Shown one piece after another: positions 43,236-54,121 of a stretch of 64,000 nt of DNA. Below the pieces are notes generated by a model. It made no database searches. It saw only the letters and a list, made by a program, of their open reading frames with translations, and was not told where the DNA came from. The position numbers were made by a program, and so were the translations under genes. Origin of the DNA: Alligator mississippiensis (taxonomy: Eukaryota > Chordata > Crocodylia > Alligatoridae); contig NC_081835.1 in NCBI RefSeq assembly GCF_030867095.1, forward strand, positions 40,965,892 through 41,029,891. The letters run 5' to 3'. Numbering within the stretch: position 1 is the stretch's first letter; the number at the start of each line of letters is the position of its first letter.

Positions 43236-44312
43236 TCAAGAGCTGAGTGGTGAATTGGCTAGAGGGTCGCACCCAGAGAGTTGTGGTGGATGGGTTGGTT
43301 TCGACCTGGAAGGGTGTGGGCAGTGGGGTCCCGCAGGGCTCGGTCCTTGGACCGATACTCTTTAATGTCTTCATCAGCGACTTGGACGAGGGAGTGAAAT
43401 GTACTCTGTCCAAGTTTGCAGATGACACAAAACTGTGGGGAGAAGTGGACATGCCGGAGGGCAGGGAACAGCTGCAGGCAGACCTGGACAGGTTGGACAA
43501 GTGGGCAGAAAACAACAGAATGCAGTTCAACAAGGAGAAATGCAAAGTGCTGCACCTAGGGAGGAAAAATGTCCAGCATACCTACTGCCTAGGGAATGAC
43601 CTGCTTGGTGGAACGGAAGTGGAAAGGGATCTTGGAGTCCTAGTGGACTCTAAGATGAACATGAGTCGGCAGTGTGACGAAGCCATCAGAAAAGCCAATG
43701 GCACTTTATCATGCATCAGCAGATGCATGATGAATAGATTCAAAGAGGTGATACTTCCCCTCTATCAGGCGCTGGTCAGACCACAGTTGGAGTACTGCGG
43801 GCAATTCTGGGCACTGCACTTCAAGAGGGATGTGGATAACCTGGAGAGGGTCCAGAGAAGGGCCACTCGTATGGTTAAGGGCTTGCAGACCAAGCCCTAT
43901 GAGGAGAGACTGGGGCACCTGGACCTCTTCAGCCTCTGCAAGAGAAGGTTGAGAGGCGACCTTGTGGCTGCCTATAAGTTCATCACGGGGGCACAGAAGG
44001 GAATTGGTGAGGTTTTATTCACCAAGGCGCCCCCGGGGGTTACAAGAAATAATGGCCACAAGCTAGCAGAGAGCAGATTTAGACTAGACATTAGGAAGAA
44101 CTTCTTCACAGTTCGAGTGGCCAAGGTCTGGAACGGGCTCCCAAGGGAGGTGATGCTCTCCCCTACCCTGGGGGTCTTCAAGAGTAGGTTAGATAGGCAT
44201 CTAGCTGGGGTCATCTAGACCCAGCACTCTTTCCTGCCTATGCAGGGGGTCGGACTCGATGATCTATTGAGGTCCCTTCCAACCCTAACATCTATGAATC
44301 TATGAATCTATT
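43236..44312 (+). mobile_element. CR1 LINE copy f, inserted in Gypsy fossil G1
   Basis: One open frame of 323 codons from 43247 covers the RT C-terminal half: VNWLEGRTQRVVVDGLVSTW, GVPQGSVLGPILFNVFISDL, the intact catalytic FADDTKLWGE, CKVLHLGRKNVQHTYCLGND, RPQLEYCGQFWALHFKRDVD, and the end VFKSRLDRHLAGVI. It is followed by the 3' UTR and tail ATCTATGAATCTATGAATC. It is 5'-truncated, but its remaining frame is uninterrupted, so it is one of the youngest CR1 copies here. Confidence 0.95.
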
Positions 44313-45410
44313 ACTCCAAGTACCCTGAAGTTTTGCACCTGCCAGACAAAACAGCTGGCATGGTAGTAGGCAAAATGAAGTCTGTGTTTGCTCACTATTT
44401 CATACCTAGAGAAATTGTCTGTGATCACGTGCCATTTGCAAGTCACACAATGAAACAATTTGCGATTGACTGGGGCATAACCATCACCCATTCTAGCCCC
44501 AGGTACCCACAATCCAACGGCCAGGCTGAACGCACAGTTCAGACCATAAAATCAATGCTTAAGAAGACTTTGCAGGACGGCTCTGATCTACATCTGGCTT
44601 TACTCAATCTGAGCAACATGCCCATTTCCGGTCTTGAGTAAGCTCCAGCGCAGCTTCTGATGGGGAGATTTTTGTGCAGTCCCCTCCATGCTACAACGGC
44701 ACTGCTGACTCCTAGATGACTGTCAATCACCTCCCAGAACTTGTGGGACCTTCAAAGGTGCCAGAAAGAGCATTACGACCGCATGGCTACATTCTTGCCA
44801 CCTCTATGACACAGGGAGAAAGTAGGGATGCAAACAAGTACAGGTTGGACACCAGCGTCCATCATGGAAAAAAGGGATGAACCGTGCTTCTATGTAGCAA
44901 CAACCCCCAGCGGTAATGTCTATAGGAGGAACAGAAGACACTTAAGAAAGGATTACTTGTCAGTCCCAGCAGGACATGTCGGTGTACCTCAAGAAACAGC
45001 AGCAGAGCAAACTTCAGAAGACGAACCAGACCACCATGAGCAAGAGTTTAATCACATTGCAGAGAATCCACCAGTACCCAAAGAGGAACCTGATGACACC
45101 ATGCAAACTAAGAGTGGACATGTGGTGAGATTGCCTGTGAAGTGAGTGGTGCCTGTGGTGAGATTGCCTGTGGTGAGATTGAGTGAGGTGGTGTGATTGA
45201 AGTGAGTGGTGCCTGTGGTGAGATTGCCTGTGGTGAGATTGCCTGTGAAGTACAAGGACAATAAGGGGATAAGCGGTAAAGGCTAGACCCCACTGGTGAG
45301 CCAAGTGCTAGCAACCTCTGGCTCCATGATCCTGAAATGTTCCAAGTTAAAGTAGCGCCTGATGACCATCCAAGTAGTTAAGAGGGAGCTCCCAGAGTAC
45401 AGAAGGAGGA
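44313..45410 (+). mobile_element. Ty3/Gypsy fossil G1, integrase core to pol end
   Basis: It resumes the integrase after the CR1 insertion: LPDKTAGMVVGKMKSVFAHY, SSPRYPQSNGQAERTVQTIK (the conserved integrase NGQAER region), then the C-terminal part around 44828-45145. A purine tract AGAAGGAGGA at 45401-45410 directly precedes the LTR, as a polypurine tract should. Broken overall. Confidence 0.87.
45121..45252 (+). repeat. GTGAGATTGCCTGTG minisatellite in Gypsy fossil G1
   Basis: GGTGAGATTGCCTGT and GAAGTGAGTGGTGCCTGTG units alternate several times near the end of pol. The reverse strand gives repetitive His-Arg-Gln-type frames that are not genes. Confidence 0.8.
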
Positions 45411-45691
45411 TGTGGTATATGGATGGTACCTTGAAGGGGCCAGCTGTGAGATGACCCAGTCTCTCCCCGTGATGCCCTGTGGGTGCGGTTTGTGGTGGTG
45501 GGTAGTTGTAGCTCTCCCTGCAAGCTGTGAGCTTGTGAGTTGCTGAATCCTGTTCCTAATAAAGATCAAGCTGTTTACCCCCCCCCCACCGGTCTCAGCT
45601 GAATGGTGACTCGAGGACAGGACTCCAAAGGCATGGAGGTCTGAGTGAGTGTCCCCTCCCTGAAACCCAATGGCATAGAACATACACTACA
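45411..45691 (+). mobile_element. 3' LTR of Gypsy fossil G1
   Basis: It starts TGTGGTATATGG right after the purine tract and ends ACATACACTACA (TG...CA). The AATAAA in CTAATAAAGATCAAGC at about 45558 fits an LTR poly(A) signal. It aligns over its whole length with 62717-62987. Length 281. Confidence 0.85.
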
Positions 45692-46145
45692 GTTGGGCCC
45701 ATCCCTGGCACTTGGTCTCATGTGAGGAGCCCACAAGTGTCCTGTTGGCCATTCGGTTGTGCCAAAGCTATGAGCATGCCCGTCCCTCCTCCCCTTTCCC
45801 CATCTGGAGTGACAGGGCCCAGGGAGTATGCCACTGAGCTGCACATATTCATCTCATCCCCTTCCTAGGGGCAGGGGTGAGTGCGGGGACAAGATGATCA
45901 TCAGGAAAGTCCACTCCTAGTGACTGCACCATGCTGGGGAGCTGAGCAGGGGCAAGAGGAAACTCCCACAGGGGATCACGTGGGGGTCTCCTGTAAGAGT
46001 CTAAGGAATGGGAGCTTTTTCTCTCCGACAGAAGCAGGAGTGGAGGGTTAGGAAGCCTTTGTAACTCTGGATTTGCAGATGGAGCGAGGCGCATGTGGTT
46101 GTGTGTGCACCTGGGTGTCACTGCTCTGTGTGTGGGCACATGAGT
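45692..46145. other. Unassigned interval
   Basis: No gene or named repeat recognised between the Gypsy LTR and CR1 copy g. Confidence 0.35.
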
Positions 46146-46786
46146 TTCATAGATTTCATAGACATTAGGGCTGGAAGGGACCTCGGAAGATCATCGAGTC
46201 CAGCCCCCCGCCCAAAGGGCAGGAAGTCAGCTGGGGTCATAGGATCCCAGCAAGATAAGCATCCAGTTTCATCTTGAAGGTGTTCAATGAAGGCGCTTGA
46301 ACGACCTCCGGTGGCAGGCTGTTCCAGACCTTGGGGGCTCGGACAGTAAAGAAATTCCTCCTTATGTCCAGCCTGAAACGATCTTGTAGTAGTTTGTGAC
46401 CATTTGACCTCGTCATCCCTTGGGGCGCTCTGGTGAACAAACGTTCCCCCAGATACTGGTGGTCACCCCTGATAAACTTGTAGGTGGCCATCAGATCACC
46501 CCTGAGCCTGCGCTTTTCCAGGCTAAAGAGCCCCAGGGCTCTCAGCCTGTCATCGTAGGGTCTGCTTCCCTGACCTCTGATCATGCGCGTGGCTCTTCTC
46601 TGGACTCTCTCAAGCTTCTCCACATCCTTTTTGAATTGTGGAGCGCAAAACTGGACGCAGTACTCCAGCTGCGGCCTCACTAAGGCCGAGTACAAGGGGA
46701 GAATGACGTCCCGGGATTTGCTTGAGAAGCATCTATGGATGCAAGCCAGCGTTTTGGTCGCTTTACTAGCCACAGCATCGCATTGC
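46146..46786 (-). mobile_element. CR1 LINE copy g, 5'-truncated
   Basis: The minus strand gives QQCDAVASKATKTLACIHRC, ALVRPQLEYCVQFCAPQFKK, DVEKLERVQRRATRMIRGQG, FRLDIRRNFFTVRAPKVWNS, LPPEVVQAPSLNTFKMKLDA and YLAGIL, an uninterrupted CR1 C-terminal frame, with the 3' terminus ATAGATTTCATAGACATTAG at about 46150. It is the same CR1 subtype as copy d (its C-terminal wording is the closest match). Confidence 0.93.
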
Positions 46787-47270
46787 TGTGTCACTGGGGG
46801 TGTGAGGGGGTGGGATGGGGGTGTATGCACGTATGTATGGATCTATAGGCGTCACTGTTATGTGCAGCACAGGGCACTGGCTATGTGCTGCACCAGGACC
46901 AGGCCCAGCAGCGCCGGGCAGGGGAGGCTGCATTGGAGGTAGGTGCATGCTGACCTTTGTTCCAGCTGACCTGTTCTTCCCAGGATCCTGTCATCCCGCC
47001 CTGCATGGAAACGGGCTGAGGCCTAGCTGAGCTCTGTGCTCGCAGCCCCAGTTACTGCCCTGATGTGGCCTGACCCCACAGGACAGTGATCAGAGAGGGG
47101 CTGAGGATCTGGCACAAGGGGCTACTGTTTAACCAGGACCCCCTAGACCAGGGCTGTCAGTGTTGTGAACCTCCAGCCAGGGCTGTCACTGCTTGGTCCA
47201 CATGGACAATGAAGGAGAAAGTGCCCAAAGAATTCAGGGTCTAAGGTCGTCCCGGGCCGGGAACACCCCC

Positions 47271-47306
47271 AGGCCAGGCCAGGCCAGGCCAGGCCAGGCC
47301 AGGCCA
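47271..47306 (+). repeat. AGGCC pentanucleotide array
   Basis: Seven perfect AGGCC units in a row. Confidence 0.95.
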
Positions 47307-47362
47307 AAGGCACCCACAGCCACAGCACTCAGCACCTTGCCCATGTGGGAAGGAGACCCCTG

Positions 47363-47376
47363 GTTGCCATGGCAAC
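47363..47376. promoter_or_regulatory. Perfect palindromic RFX X-box
   Basis: GTTGCCATGGCAAC fits the X-box consensus GTHNYYATRRNAAC at every position and is fully palindromic, the strongest form. It lies in a GC-rich stretch about 3.1 kb upstream of the candidate coiled-coil exons on the plus strand. Confidence 0.5.
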
Positions 47377-47549
47377 AGTGCTGTTGTGCCCAGTGACATC
47401 CAAATCCCAAGCCTCAGTGTCGGGTACCGGCTCCTCCCAGTGCTCTCCCGACCTTCGCCCAAGTCACTTGCCCTTCCTCGTCCCTCGAGCCTTTAGTTAT
47501 TTCTGTTGTTTAGTTGGTTTGTTAGTTTAGCAGTAGGTTCATAAGGTAG

Positions 47550-48615
47550 TGTGAGGGGCTAGCTGGCAGTGACCTAGCCCAGGGGTTTTGAAAGGGCAAA
47601 AGATGATTGGAGGACTTGGGATTCCCTTTCCTCACCAATCAGACCCCAGAGACTCATCCCTCATGTCCCTTGATTGGCCCCTTGGGTCACCTGGAGGGGG
47701 ATAAAAGGGGCAGCATGGCTAACTCAGAGAAGAGACCAGTGAGGGACCACGAGGAATGAGCTTCAAAGAGCTGGCAATAGCTGAGCCAGCGGGGCGGAAG
47801 CAGTTGCCCCAGAAGAGCCTGAAGGAGCAGGACCTGCAGGCAGCCATTGGACCCTCAACAGCACGGCATCTGGTTGGCAGGAGAGGCTTCCTACTGGGCT
47901 CCAGGATCCCCTACCAGAGGCTGTGGCCAGCAGGAGAGGCTTCCCGCTTCAGCAAGGATCTGAGCAGTGACCTGAGGGGTTCCCAGCTCGGCTTTCAGCT
48001 CCTCCAATCAGAGACCAGGCAGTTTGATATGAGGCCAGGGCTCCAGGAAGGTCAAGACCCCTAGCAACTCAAGCAGTACCAGCGCTGGTGGCTGGGTGGC
48101 AGTGTTCCTACCGACTGCATGGGAGATCCACCTTCAAGTTCCAGCTTTAGTGACTTGGGGGGAGTGAGCTCACAAGGAGAATTTCCTCTTGCAGTGGAAA
48201 GGGGCCATTGTGTTTTCCCCCTTTTTCCCCTTCCAGGTACCTAGGCCCTATATTTCTTTGTCCTTTGACATTTTATATTTTGTGCCTTTTTATATTTCCC
48301 CAACCAGTATTGTTTGCTCTGCTGTTTGTGTTTTATATTTTGTTAACCCTGTCTTTTGTCAATGATTGTAAGTGTCTAACCGTTGTTGAATCCTGCCCCT
48401 TGGGGCATTGTAGTGTTCACTGTACCCCCTGATCATGCCTGTTATTTTCCCAGTACTGTTCCCTCATTAAAAGGTATATGGTTAAGTCCCCATTGGTGGT
48501 CTGGCTCTGCTCTATAGGGGGAGGAGAGTCCCTACACCTCCCACAGCGCTTGTGCACCTGCTTTGATCCCTTCAATTGGAGAGGGGGTACCTCTTGGAGT
48601 ACCGCCCGGATTACA
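47550..48615 (+). mobile_element. Solo LTR fossil, family L1, plus orientation
   Basis: It starts TGTGAGGGGCTAGC and ends CCGCCCGGATTACA (TG...CA) and is the opposite-strand partner of 26405-27553. A TATA-like GGGATAAAAGGGGC is near 47697 and a poly(A)-signal-like ATTAAAAGG near 48466, so the U3-R-U5 order fits the plus strand. There is no internal region. Target duplication is not clean: GTAG on the left, GTAC on the right. It lies in or beside a degenerate TTAG array. Confidence 0.75.
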
Positions 48616-48775
48616 GTACTTTGTCAGTTCATGAGGTAGTTAGTTTGTTAGATAGTTCACTAGTTAGTTAGTTATTTCATTAATTTGTTAGTTAGATTGT
48701 CTGTTCTTTAGTTAGTTTATTAGTTCCTTAGATCACTAGTTAGTTAGGTAGTTATTATTTAGTTTACTATCCAGG
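48616..48775 (+). repeat. Degenerate TTAG/GTTAG array
   Basis: TTAGTTAG-type words (GTAGTTAGTTTGTTAGATAG, ACTAGTTAGTTAGT) fill this stretch. Similar words lie just left of the LTR (47497-47549), so the LTR probably inserted into the array. Confidence 0.75.
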
Positions 48776-49007
48776 CGTCAGACGTGAGCACCAATTGGAG
48801 ACATGAATGCCCTTTCTCATTCAGCCATGGAGGCAGCACTGTGGACACGGCACGGGCCCGTCACAGGGACTTTTGGGAGATGTGGCAAGTTGTCAGCAGG
48901 GGCTCAGGTTGTGCAAGGGCCCAGCATTCGGCCCTGTGCCTCGTCCCTGCTCTTGGCAGTCAGGCTCCTCTTTCCCTCCTTCAGCTCAGGGCTGTGTTTC
49001 TTTGCAG

Positions 49008-49058
49008 ATGCTCTGGTGGGAGAAGCTGCCCCCATGCGCCTGCGTTTCAGCAACCTGG
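49008..49058 (+). other. Exon-like segment of unknown gene
   Basis: A pyrimidine-rich acceptor CTTTGCAG precedes it and GTGAGA follows. One frame reads ALVGEAAPMRLRFSNL. Its phase does not join simply to the candidate exon at 49755-49819, so its status is uncertain. Confidence 0.25.
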
Positions 49059-50456
49059 GTGAGACCTGGGCACGTGACCCACTATGGGAGCAACGAGGGC
49101 TGGGCAGCACGAGAGTCCATAGGGCTGTGTGGCCTCCCCTCCCAGCAGGGTTTGGCTGGCAGGCCAAGCCCACACTGTCCAAGGTCCAATCTGGACAGCC
49201 CCCCTCCGTGCCCGCCCCCCCAGCAAATTCTGGCCTTGCAGCCCCTGCCCATGCCTCAGCCCTGGGAGCCTTCCCTCTGGCAATGGCCCTGCTCCCCTCT
49301 GCTCCCTTGCAAGGTGGGACACACACAGGCTCTGGCATCCTCATCCTAAAAGTGGTGCTCAGTCCCACCCAGCCTGATGCTCAGCCCTCATATCCCCTCA
49401 GCACCAGATGCCAGCCTGGGTGCAGATGGGTGTGCCAAAACAAAACTGCCCTCCATTAAGGGGTTCCCATCTATACCCTCCATTGGAGAAGTCCAGGAGA
49501 GGAGGGACCCTGCACCCGTTGAGTTTGAGTCTGGCGTGAGCTGTGGAGGAACTTGCGCGGTTGCATGGATAGAGGGCAAGGTCCTGCTCCCTGGAGGGAC
49601 TCCCACCCAACCCCCATAGAGGAAGGCCCTGCCCTTGCAGCACGCAAGACTCCTGGCAGGTGCCCCCATGCATTGTGTCCCAGAGGGGCTGGTCACCCTG
49701 CGCTCTGGCAGCAGAGTGGGCCCAGCTGACGTGCGGACCCTTTTCTCCCCTCAGGGCCAGGAGCAGTGCTGGGGGCAAGTGACGAGAGGGGCCAGACGTA
49801 GCCACATCCCCCAGCTACCGTGAGTCTCTCCCCTGCCCAGGGAGTGGGACGGGTAGATCTGGGGGACAGGGGTCTCTCACCAGGTGCCCCGTGCCCCTCC
49901 CAACCCCATGCAGCACACGAGACCAGGGAGAGATTCTCCATCTTCTGCCAACTCTGGGGGCCCTCCAAGAATAGGGGAAGGGTTGTGGGCTCATCCCCCA
50001 ATCACAGGGACAGTCCTTCCCAAATCTGAGTGTCTGATGGGACCTGGGACCTTGAGCTGGGTGGTGGTGACTCACCTGAGGCAGGTGGTAACAACCAACC
50101 CAGACCTGCCCAGCCTCAGGGCTCTGGGAGCCACCAACCCTGCATCATGGGGAGATGGGAACTGGCTGCCCAAGGGAGTCCATCGCCCCAGACACTCTTT
50201 CTTTCCCCAGGAGGAGAAACCCCACAGCAGGCTGCTGCGGGTCCCAGCTGGGGTGGGGGGCTGTGAGGGAGACCAAGTGGGCTGGCTGATGGCTGCATGG
50301 AGGGGTGGACCAGAGAGACAAGCCTGGGGCTGGGCTGGGGGATGGAGGGCAAAGGCAGGGCCAGAGGGACAGATGGGGGCAAGAAGTGGCTCCATGTACA
50401 GACAGACAGGCAGTGTCATGAGGCCTGTCTAACCCGTGCTGTCTCGTTTGCTGCAG

Positions 50457-51055
50457 TCTGAGCTGAGGGCTCAGCAGGAGCAGGACACAGCAGTCCTCCT
50501 GTCCCGGTAGATGTGGGGCTGGGGAGGGAGCTGGTTGTTCCTGTTGTGTAGCACAGGGGTCAGGGCTAAAGCCCAGGGCCCATCCCTGCTTCTGTGTGTC
50601 TCTCTCCCTGGGGAAGGGGTGTTTTGTGGGACAGCACCGTCAGTCTCCCTGAGCCCACAAATGTATTTTGTCTCCATAGTACTCGGCAAAAGGAGGAGCA
50701 GCTCCTGGTGAGTTTATGGGTGGCAGAGGCCAGCAGGGCCATGGGGCAGGGGAGGGAGCAGGCTGAGGCCGAGTTTGGCCAGGTAGGGTAAATCCCAGAG
50801 GATGTGAAAGTGGGGAACAGAGTCCTGGCATCTTGTGTGTGGGGAGAGGTAGGCCCTGATGGGTGCCTAGGGAGGTACTGCTGTTGGGTGCAGAGGCCCA
50901 GTATGCTTGGTGCAGCCATGGGCATGGTCTGGCGGGCTGGGGTGATTCTGGTGCAGGCTTAAGCGGAGGAGCTGACATAGGAAAATTGTGCCCTGGTGCT
51001 GGCCCTCAAGGCCCAGAGGGAGCAGGGCCAGGCTGTGGAGGACAGCTCCACAGAG
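50457..51055 (+). CDS. Candidate three-exon stretch of an unidentified coiled-coil protein
   Basis: I do not recognise this gene. Three segments have AG acceptors, GT donors and mutually consistent phase: 50457-50506 (SELRAQQEQDTAVLLS), 50680-50782 (TRQKEEQLLVSLWVAEASRA, MGQGREQAEAEFGQ) and 50981-51055 (ENCALVLALKAQREQGQAVE, DSSTE). The joined frame is open, rich in Glu, Gln, Lys, Arg and Leu, with heptad-like spacing, as in a coiled coil. Exon 2 could be shorter, ending at 50707 with GTGAGT. The following exon, if any, would be beyond CR1 copy h, which begins at about 51246. A perfect X-box upstream at 47363 would suit a ciliary coiled-coil protein, but that is inference. It may also be a decayed gene. 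Confidence 0.35.
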
Positions 51056-51245
51056 GTAAGCCACTCAGCATGCCTTTGCCCCAGGGAGAGGGGCAGTGTG
51101 TGTGTGTGCCTGTGTATCCACAGGGCAAGGCTGTGCCCTGCTGTGCCAGGCCCTGCAGTAGAGGGGGCTGGGTGCTGCCCTGGCTCTGTGGGTGGAGGGC
51201 TTGTGTGTGCAGTGCTGGGTACCATGTGAGCTTTGTGGATGTCAC

Positions 51246-52814
51246 AAAGGTAAGGAGAAGGGGGCAAAAAAGCCCCCTTGGCTGAACAGGGAACTCCCGG
51301 AGAGTCTGGGGGCAAAGATAGAGCTGTATAGGCAATGGAAGCAGGGAGCAGCCACCAAGGAGGAATATATCTCCCTGGCATGCTATTGCAGGGAATCAGT
51401 TAGACAGGCCAAGGCGGGGCTTGAGCTCAGTCTGGCTTCAACAATCAAGGACAATAAAAAGTCCTTCTTCAGGTATATAGTGGGCAAAAGGAAAGCTCAG
51501 AGCAACATAGGGCCCCTGCAGGACAAATCAGGACATTTGGTGGTTGACGCGGGGAAAAAAGCAGAGCTCTTCAATGAGTTCTTCACTTCAGTATTTCTAA
51601 GTGCTGACCAAGCCAATTCCCCCACCTCGATCATTGACGGATGTCCACAGGGCACCAGTCTGCCTACAGTTAGTTCTGAAATAGTTAAGGAACTCCTGGA
51701 GGAGCTGGATGGGTAAAAGTCAGCAGGCCCGGATGACCTCCATCCACGGCTGCTGAAAAAATTGGCCAGTGTCATAGCTGAGCTGCTGGCACAGCTGTTT
51801 GAACACTCGTGGTGCTCCGGCCAGGTCCCTGAGGACTGGAGAAGTGCCAATGTGGTGCCCACTTTCAAGAAAGGGAGAAGGGATGAGCCGGGTAACTAGG
51901 CCAGTCAGTCTTACCTCTATTCCTGGGAAAATGCTAGAGAAAATAATCAAAAGAACACATTTGTGCGGGCCCAGCAGGGGAAACGATGCTGAGGGAAAAC
52001 CAGCACGGATTTGTCACATGTAGATTCTGCCTGACAAACCTTGTAGCCTTCTATGAACAGGTCACACTGCCTGGACGCGGGAGCTGAGGCTGATGTCATC
52101 TTCCTGGACTTTAGGAAGGCCTTTGACACAGTTTTGCACCCTATCCTCATTGGGAAGCTAGCAGACTGTGGAGTGGATGCCTACATGGTCAGGTGGGTGG
52201 CCAACTGGCTTAGGGACCGCACCTAGAGAGTGGTGGGGGATGGTTCCTTCTTGGCCTGGAGGGAGGTGGGCAGTGGGGTCCCGCAGGGTTCGGTCCTCGG
52301 ACCAATATTATTCAATATCTTCATCAGCGATTTGGACGAGGGCGTGGAGAGCACCCTCTCCAAGTTCGCTGATGATACCAAGTTATGGGGCAAAGTTAGT
52401 ACACTGGAGGGCAGGGAGCAGATTCAGGCTGACCTGGACAGGTTGGATCAATGGGCAGAGAGAAATAGGATGCAATTTGATAAAGATAAATGTAAGGTAC
52501 TCCACCTGGGAAGGGGGAACCCCCAGCACACCTATAGGTTGGGGAGTGTCCTTCTCAGTAGCTCGGAGGCAGAGAGGGATCTTGGAGTCATAACTGACTC
52601 CAAGATGAACATGAACCAGCAGTGTAATGAGGCCATCAACAAGGCCAATCGCACCTTGTCGTGCATCAGCAGGTGCATGACTAATAGAACAAAGGAGGTG
52701 ATGTTCCCCCTCTATGCGGCACTGGTCAGGCTGCAGTTGGAGTACTGTGTCCAGTTTTGGGCGCTGCACTTCAGAGAATCTCGAGAGGGTCCAGAGGGGG
52801 GCCACTCGCATGAT
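51246..52814 (+). mobile_element. CR1 LINE copy h, first segment
   Basis: It starts in the linker (KEKGAKKPPWLNRELPESLG), then SVRQAKAGLELSLASTIKDN, KSFFRYIVGKRKAQSNIGPL, VSSEIVKELLEELDG, several frame changes between 51716 and 52230, and from 52230 GVPQGSVLGPILFNIFISDL, the intact FADDTKLWGK and ALVRLQLEYCVQFWALHFRE. It stops at about 52814 where antiparallel copy i begins and resumes at 53285. Confidence 0.92.
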
Positions 52815-53284
52815 TATAGATTCATAGATTCTTAGATGTTAGGGTCGGAAGGGACCTCAATAGGTCATCGAGTCCGATCCCCTGCATAAGCAGGAAAGAG
52901 TGCTGGGTCTAGATGACCCCAGCTAGATGCTCATCTAACCTCCTCTTGAAGACCCCCAGGGTAGGGGAGAGCACCACCTCCCTTGGGAGCCCGTTCCAGA
53001 CCTTGGCCACTCGAACTGTGAAGAAGTTCTTCCTAATGTCCAATCTAAATCTGCTCTCTGCTAGCTTGTGGCCATTATTTCTTGTAACCCCCGGGGGTGC
53101 CTTGGTGAATAAAAACTCACCAATTCCCTTTTGTGCCCCCATGATGAACTTATAGGCAGCCACAAGGTCACCTCTCAACCTTCTCTTGCGGAGGCTGAAA
53201 AGGTCCAGTTTCTCTAGTCTCTCCTCGTAGGGCTTGGTCTGCAGGCCCTTGACCATACGAGTTGCCCTTCTCTGGACCCTCTTA
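52815..53284 (-). mobile_element. CR1 LINE copy i, inserted antiparallel in copy h
   Basis: The minus strand gives MVKGLQTKPYEERLEKLDLF, LRGDLVAAYKFIMGAQKGIG, FRLDIRKNFFTVRVAKVWNG, LPREVVLSPTLGVFKRRLDE and HLAGVI, uninterrupted, with the 3' terminus ATAGATTCATAGATTCTTAG at about 52815. Its wording is close to copy f. It is younger than copy h, which it splits. Confidence 0.93.
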
Positions 53285-53722
53285 GGGATTAGTGGCCTTT
53301 GTGATAGACCCTATGGGGGGAGGTTGAGAGAGCTGAATCTCTTCAGCCTTCACAAAAGACGGCTGAGGGGAGATCTTGTGGCCGCCTATAAATTTATTAG
53401 GGGAGGTCAACGGGGAATAGGGGAAGCGCTGTTTACTAAGGTGCCCCAGGGAATGACTAGGAATAATGGGTGTAAACTAGTTGAGAGTGGATTTAGGTTA
53501 GATATTAGGAAGAAATTTTCCACAGTAAGGGTGGCCAGGATCTGGAAAAGGGCTTCCAAGAGAGGTGGTGCTATCACCTAGCTTGGAGGTCTTCAAGAGG
53601 AGGCTAGATAGTCAGCTGGCTGGGGTCATCTGACCTCGGTCCTCTTTCCTGCCAGGGCAGGGGGTCGGACACGATGATCCACTGTGGTCCCTTCCGACTC
53701 TACAATCTATGAATCTATGAGT
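53285..53722 (+). mobile_element. CR1 LINE copy h, 3' terminal segment
   Basis: It resumes copy h: DRPYGGRLRELNLFSLHKRR, LRGDLVAAYKFIRGGQRGIG, FTKVPQGMTRNNGCKLVES, FRLDIRKKFSTVRVARIWK, then the 3' UTR with GGGGGTCGGACACGATGATC and a tail CAATCTATGAATCTATGAG. Confidence 0.92.
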
Positions 53723-54121
53723 CACACTGTGGGACCGGTGGGATGACATGTCTGTGCTGTACTGACCTCCCCTGCTTCGCGGATTGCTGTCCCCCAGCCT
53801 CCCCCCATACTCCGCCAGGTGCTAGCTCTGGACCAGGGGGTTGGATTTTGTTCTCACTGCTATTTTGTTTTTTCATTTGCAACAGCCTCCCACGGAGGGG
53901 GTAGTGGAAGAGTGCCCACCACCTTGGGAGGCATAAGTTGGGGACTGGGAGGGGAAGGTGAGGTGCAGGGCTCTCCTGGGTAGCTTGTGGGCTCTGGGGA
54001 AGGCTCTGGGGTGTTGCAAGTGGTGCTTCTTGCAGGTAGGGGAGTTGTTCCTTCTCTGGTGCTGGAGGGGATGAATTCAGTCCAGGACCCGTTTCTGACC
54101 AGTTCCTTTCTGTGCAATCAG
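53723..54121. other. Unassigned interval before the duplicated block
   Basis: No gene recognised. The end (from about 54035) is the upstream part of the first duplicated unit. Confidence 0.3.

Larger units (their letters stand above)
46787..47549. other. GC-rich interval with X-box, possible promoter
   Basis: No coding exon is recognised. 47220-47480 is GC-rich and contains the AGGCC pentanucleotide array and a perfect X-box, both listed separately. TTAG-type words begin at about 47497. Confidence 0.35.

Noticed and set aside
45121-45252. Possible CRISPR-like repeat array
   Set aside because: Units are contiguous and degenerate with no unique spacers, in a vertebrate genome; it is a minisatellite.
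45014-45314. His/Arg/Gln-repeat frames on the minus strand
   Set aside because: Reverse reading of the minisatellite in the Gypsy fossil.
46980-47520. Coding first exon near the perfect X-box
   Set aside because: No ATG-led frame with a convincing donor was found; the stretch can only be called promoter-like.
49755-49819. Exon-like segment with CCCCTCAG acceptor and GTGAGT donor
   Set aside because: Its phase does not link to the neighbouring segment at 49008-49058, and the phase it would need contains a stop.
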